From assembly GCA_003833135.1 (NCBI GenBank), contig QZLH01000778.1, positions 17,852 through 37,313 of the forward strand: a DNA stretch of 19,462 nucleotides. Reading direction: 5' to 3'. Of this stretch, positions 17,580 through 19,462 are shown one piece after another. The notes beneath the pieces were generated by a model, which searched no databases, was not told where the DNA came from, and saw nothing but the letters and a program-made list of their open reading frames with translations. This stretch comes from Oehlia diaphana (Eukaryota; Glomeromycota; Glomeromycetes; Glomerales; Glomeraceae). The translations under genes were made by a program, and so were the position numbers. How positions within the stretch are numbered: the first letter of the stretch is position 1; each line of letters begins with the position of its first letter.

Positions 17580-18149
17580 TTAATTGCCGATCCGCCTAAA
17601 ATCGGCACTGTGTTACTAATAAAATTCGGGGATAATAGCGATAATAAAAAAAAAAAAGCATTTTTTGCATCTCGCGCGCGAAATAAGTTTCACCCATTTT
17701 ACAAACAGAAATATCATAAATACAATATTTTCTTTCATTTTATGACAAGTCATATTTGCCAAAAAATTTTATAATTATATTTCTGTAACTGGTTTTCTTC
17801 AACTTTCACTTGTTTTTAATAATAAAAATATTTCAAAAAAGCTTTTAAAAACAACTTTAGAAGCTAAAAATTATAGGTTTTTAATGTAAATAACGCAATA
17901 TAGTAAAATGAAATATTGAAATTTCGTATATTTTAAGGTATAAATCTGACGCGCGCACATAGTAAACTCATTATTTTGCATACGAATGTATAACTTTTTT
18001 TTTGCAAATTCGTTTTTTTTCAAGTATTTTTTCAGTATATCATATGATTTTTTTTATAGTCAATATGTCATCTATGAGATATCCTTTTTTGAAGTTTGTG
18101 TTCTAGCACAAAATAACGCAGTGCAGATTTTAGGCGGATCTGCAATTAA
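17580..18149. mobile_element. 570-bp segment bounded by 38-bp inverted repeats with hairpins
   Basis: The left end (17580-17617) and the reverse complement of the right end (18112-18149) agree at 34 of 38 positions. Both begin TTAATTGC and share CCGCCTAAA. Each end folds: on the left TGCCGAT (17585-17591) pairs with ATCGGCA (17601-17607); on the right TGCAGAT (18122-18128) pairs with ATCTGCA (18138-18144). Both have a 9-nt loop. Two of the four differences compensate each other in the stem. Inside, CGCGCG tracts occur near both ends (about 17673 and 17951). No coding frame is convincing; the 72-codon frame at 17986-18204 runs out of the element. No clean target duplication was found, so the superfamily is unknown. 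Confidence 0.65.
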
Positions 18150-19250
18150 CTATAATTTTAAATATCAATCATGTCATAAAAACAAAAATTTAAAAAAAAA
18201 CTAAACTTTGTGAGTTTTATTTTTTGATTCGATAATTGATTTGATTCGAATATTTTTTTAAAATTAAGAAAGCTAAGAAATAATTTAAAGTTGTATAATC
18301 TGACGGTATTCTGATTCTGACCTCGGTTAATATGTCATTGTACTAGTAAAAACGGCAATATATAATTATCGATACAATCCTAATATAATATCTTTTTATT
18401 TGAAATTGCATCAAACACTATTTTCACTTCGAATATCATCTGTTATATAAATAAAGTAAATAAAATTTATCAAAAATAAAGATTTCGATTTGAATGACTA
18501 AAAATATTTGTCTGACGTTATATAATTGAAGTTGTGTAACACGAAAACTCGTGCCATAATAAACCCGTGACATGCCTGCGCCCGATCTATTAGAAATTTG
18601 GTTTGTTTTTTATCATACCAGAATAAAAAAAAAAGTTTAATTTTCTTATTAATCATATTTTATTTCGGCCATTGTATAACCGATAACGGGCCTTTATTTA
18701 CAATTTAATAAACATTTAGATAATGATTTTAAACAGTTACTATAAATCATTTTTTTAATAACATTTTTTTTCGTTTTTTTGGTTTTTTTAAAATATAATA
18801 AAAAATGTTTTTTTTTCTTTAGTTTTTAGTTATTTTTTTTTTTAAAAAAAATAAATTTCTTTATGATTTTTATATAATATTTTTATAAAAAAAAATGTAT
18901 TACTTTCTTTCAATCGTTTCAAAATGAAGTTAAAAAAATAAGATAATTTAATGACGCTGTTGTATAATATAGATATATTATTGATATCATAAAATTATTT
19001 CCAAAATCAGCAATTGAGAAATAAAAAATTCTTAAAAGATTCTCATTTTATATGTCAAACAGGTGACTTGATTTATTGGCAAGTTTCCATCATATAGGTT
19101 TGATTATTTTAAATTTTAAATTTTATATATGACCATTTTTAGAAATTTCCAAAATGTATATTTTAAAGTGTTAACATTTATATATATTATAGTTGTTGTG
19201 ATGAAATTTATAAATGATTTCAGGATGTGACAATGCCCTATAAAAAATAA
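18150..19250. other. AT-rich intergenic stretch, no gene seen
   Basis: Long T and A tracts (18750-18900) and a small hairpin, CACGA with TCGTG near 18541-18554, are the only structures seen. No coding frame or RNA gene is supported. Confidence 0.5.
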
Positions 19251-19390
19251 GTGTCCGGAAATTGTCCAGAAATTGTCCGGAAAATTTGTCCAAAGTACAT
19301 GGACATTTTCTGGACAATTAATGTCCGAAAATTGTTCCAAAAACACACTCGTTTCCAGACACTCATTTTTGTCTGGAATTTGTCCGGAAA
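19251..19390. repeat. TGTCCGGAAAT repeat block
   Basis: Three head-to-tail units of 11-12 bases (TGTCCGGAAAT, TGTCCAGAAAT, TGTCCGGAAAAT) start at 19252. They are followed by TTTGTCC, an inverted unit (TTTTCTGGACA near 19306), then further forward units (ATGTCCGAAAAT, TGTCTGGAAT, TTGTCCGGAAAT) up to about 19390. The overlapping open frames on both strands (19116-19424 minus, 19251-19445 plus) are products of the repeat and are not genes. No ends or target duplication could be defined before the window stops. Confidence 0.75.
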
Positions 19391-19462
19391 TCGACCTGAA
19401 ATATTTTTTCATAAAATTTGTCATAAAAAGATGTTTAATATGTAACCATCATCATAGTTGCT

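Noticed and set aside
17986..18204. 72-codon plus-strand open frame
   Set aside because: Very F-rich at its start, and runs across the right end of the inverted-repeat element into the flank.
19116..19445. Open frames on both strands over the TGTCCGGAAAT block
   Set aside because: Both are produced by the repeat units, as shown by their repeated residues on both strands.

Overview
The window looks like a gene-poor, repeat-rich piece of an AT-rich fungal genome, most probably an arbuscular mycorrhizal fungus close to Rhizophagus (Glomeromycotina). The main support is an intact four-exon tyrosine-kinase-like (TKL) protein kinase with the wording typical of the hugely expanded Rhizophagus family: an N-terminal CxxC pair, then a WTSGN segment, then HKDFHSGN, DFGLSGPSN and a DDSNED tail. 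Short GT-AG introns (60-87 nt), a second decayed kinase with a family-typical exon structure, and a relic resembling a Crinkler (CRN) header agree with this. The species is inferred, not proven.

Layout. 1-310: cluster of GC-rich palindromic repeats. 1150-1970 (minus): decayed kinase, whose DFG aspartate is replaced by Tyr. 3068-3281: small non-autonomous hAT element with a perfect 8-bp target duplication. 4150-5115 (minus): an unrecognised open frame and a broken CRN-header-like gene with a consistent 73-nt intron. 5836-9095: about 3.3 kb of very CpG-poor sequence with shards of former minus-strand coding sequence, one resembling the Helitron Rep-like motif; a second hAT element (6476-6799) is nested in it. 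9596-9719: a 68-bp-period duplication. 10075-10382 and 11180-12250 (plus): exon-like segments of unrecognised genes. The last intron of the second one carries a hAT element (11785-12152) with a perfect 8-bp duplication. 13440-14890: A-rich, locally G-poor region with diverged tandem repeats. 15381-17060 (minus): the intact kinase. 17580-18149: a segment bounded by 38-bp inverted repeats, each of which folds into a hairpin. 19251-19390: TGTCCGGAAAT-type repeats.

The genes do not form an operon or an obvious pathway. The window reads as one live kinase gene, one probable small spliced gene of unknown function, and a background of decayed effector-like, kinase and transposon sequence. It is shaped by at least three hAT miniature insertions and by CpG loss. 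No tRNA, rRNA or CRISPR array was seen. All identifications come from reading the sequence; no database search was possible.
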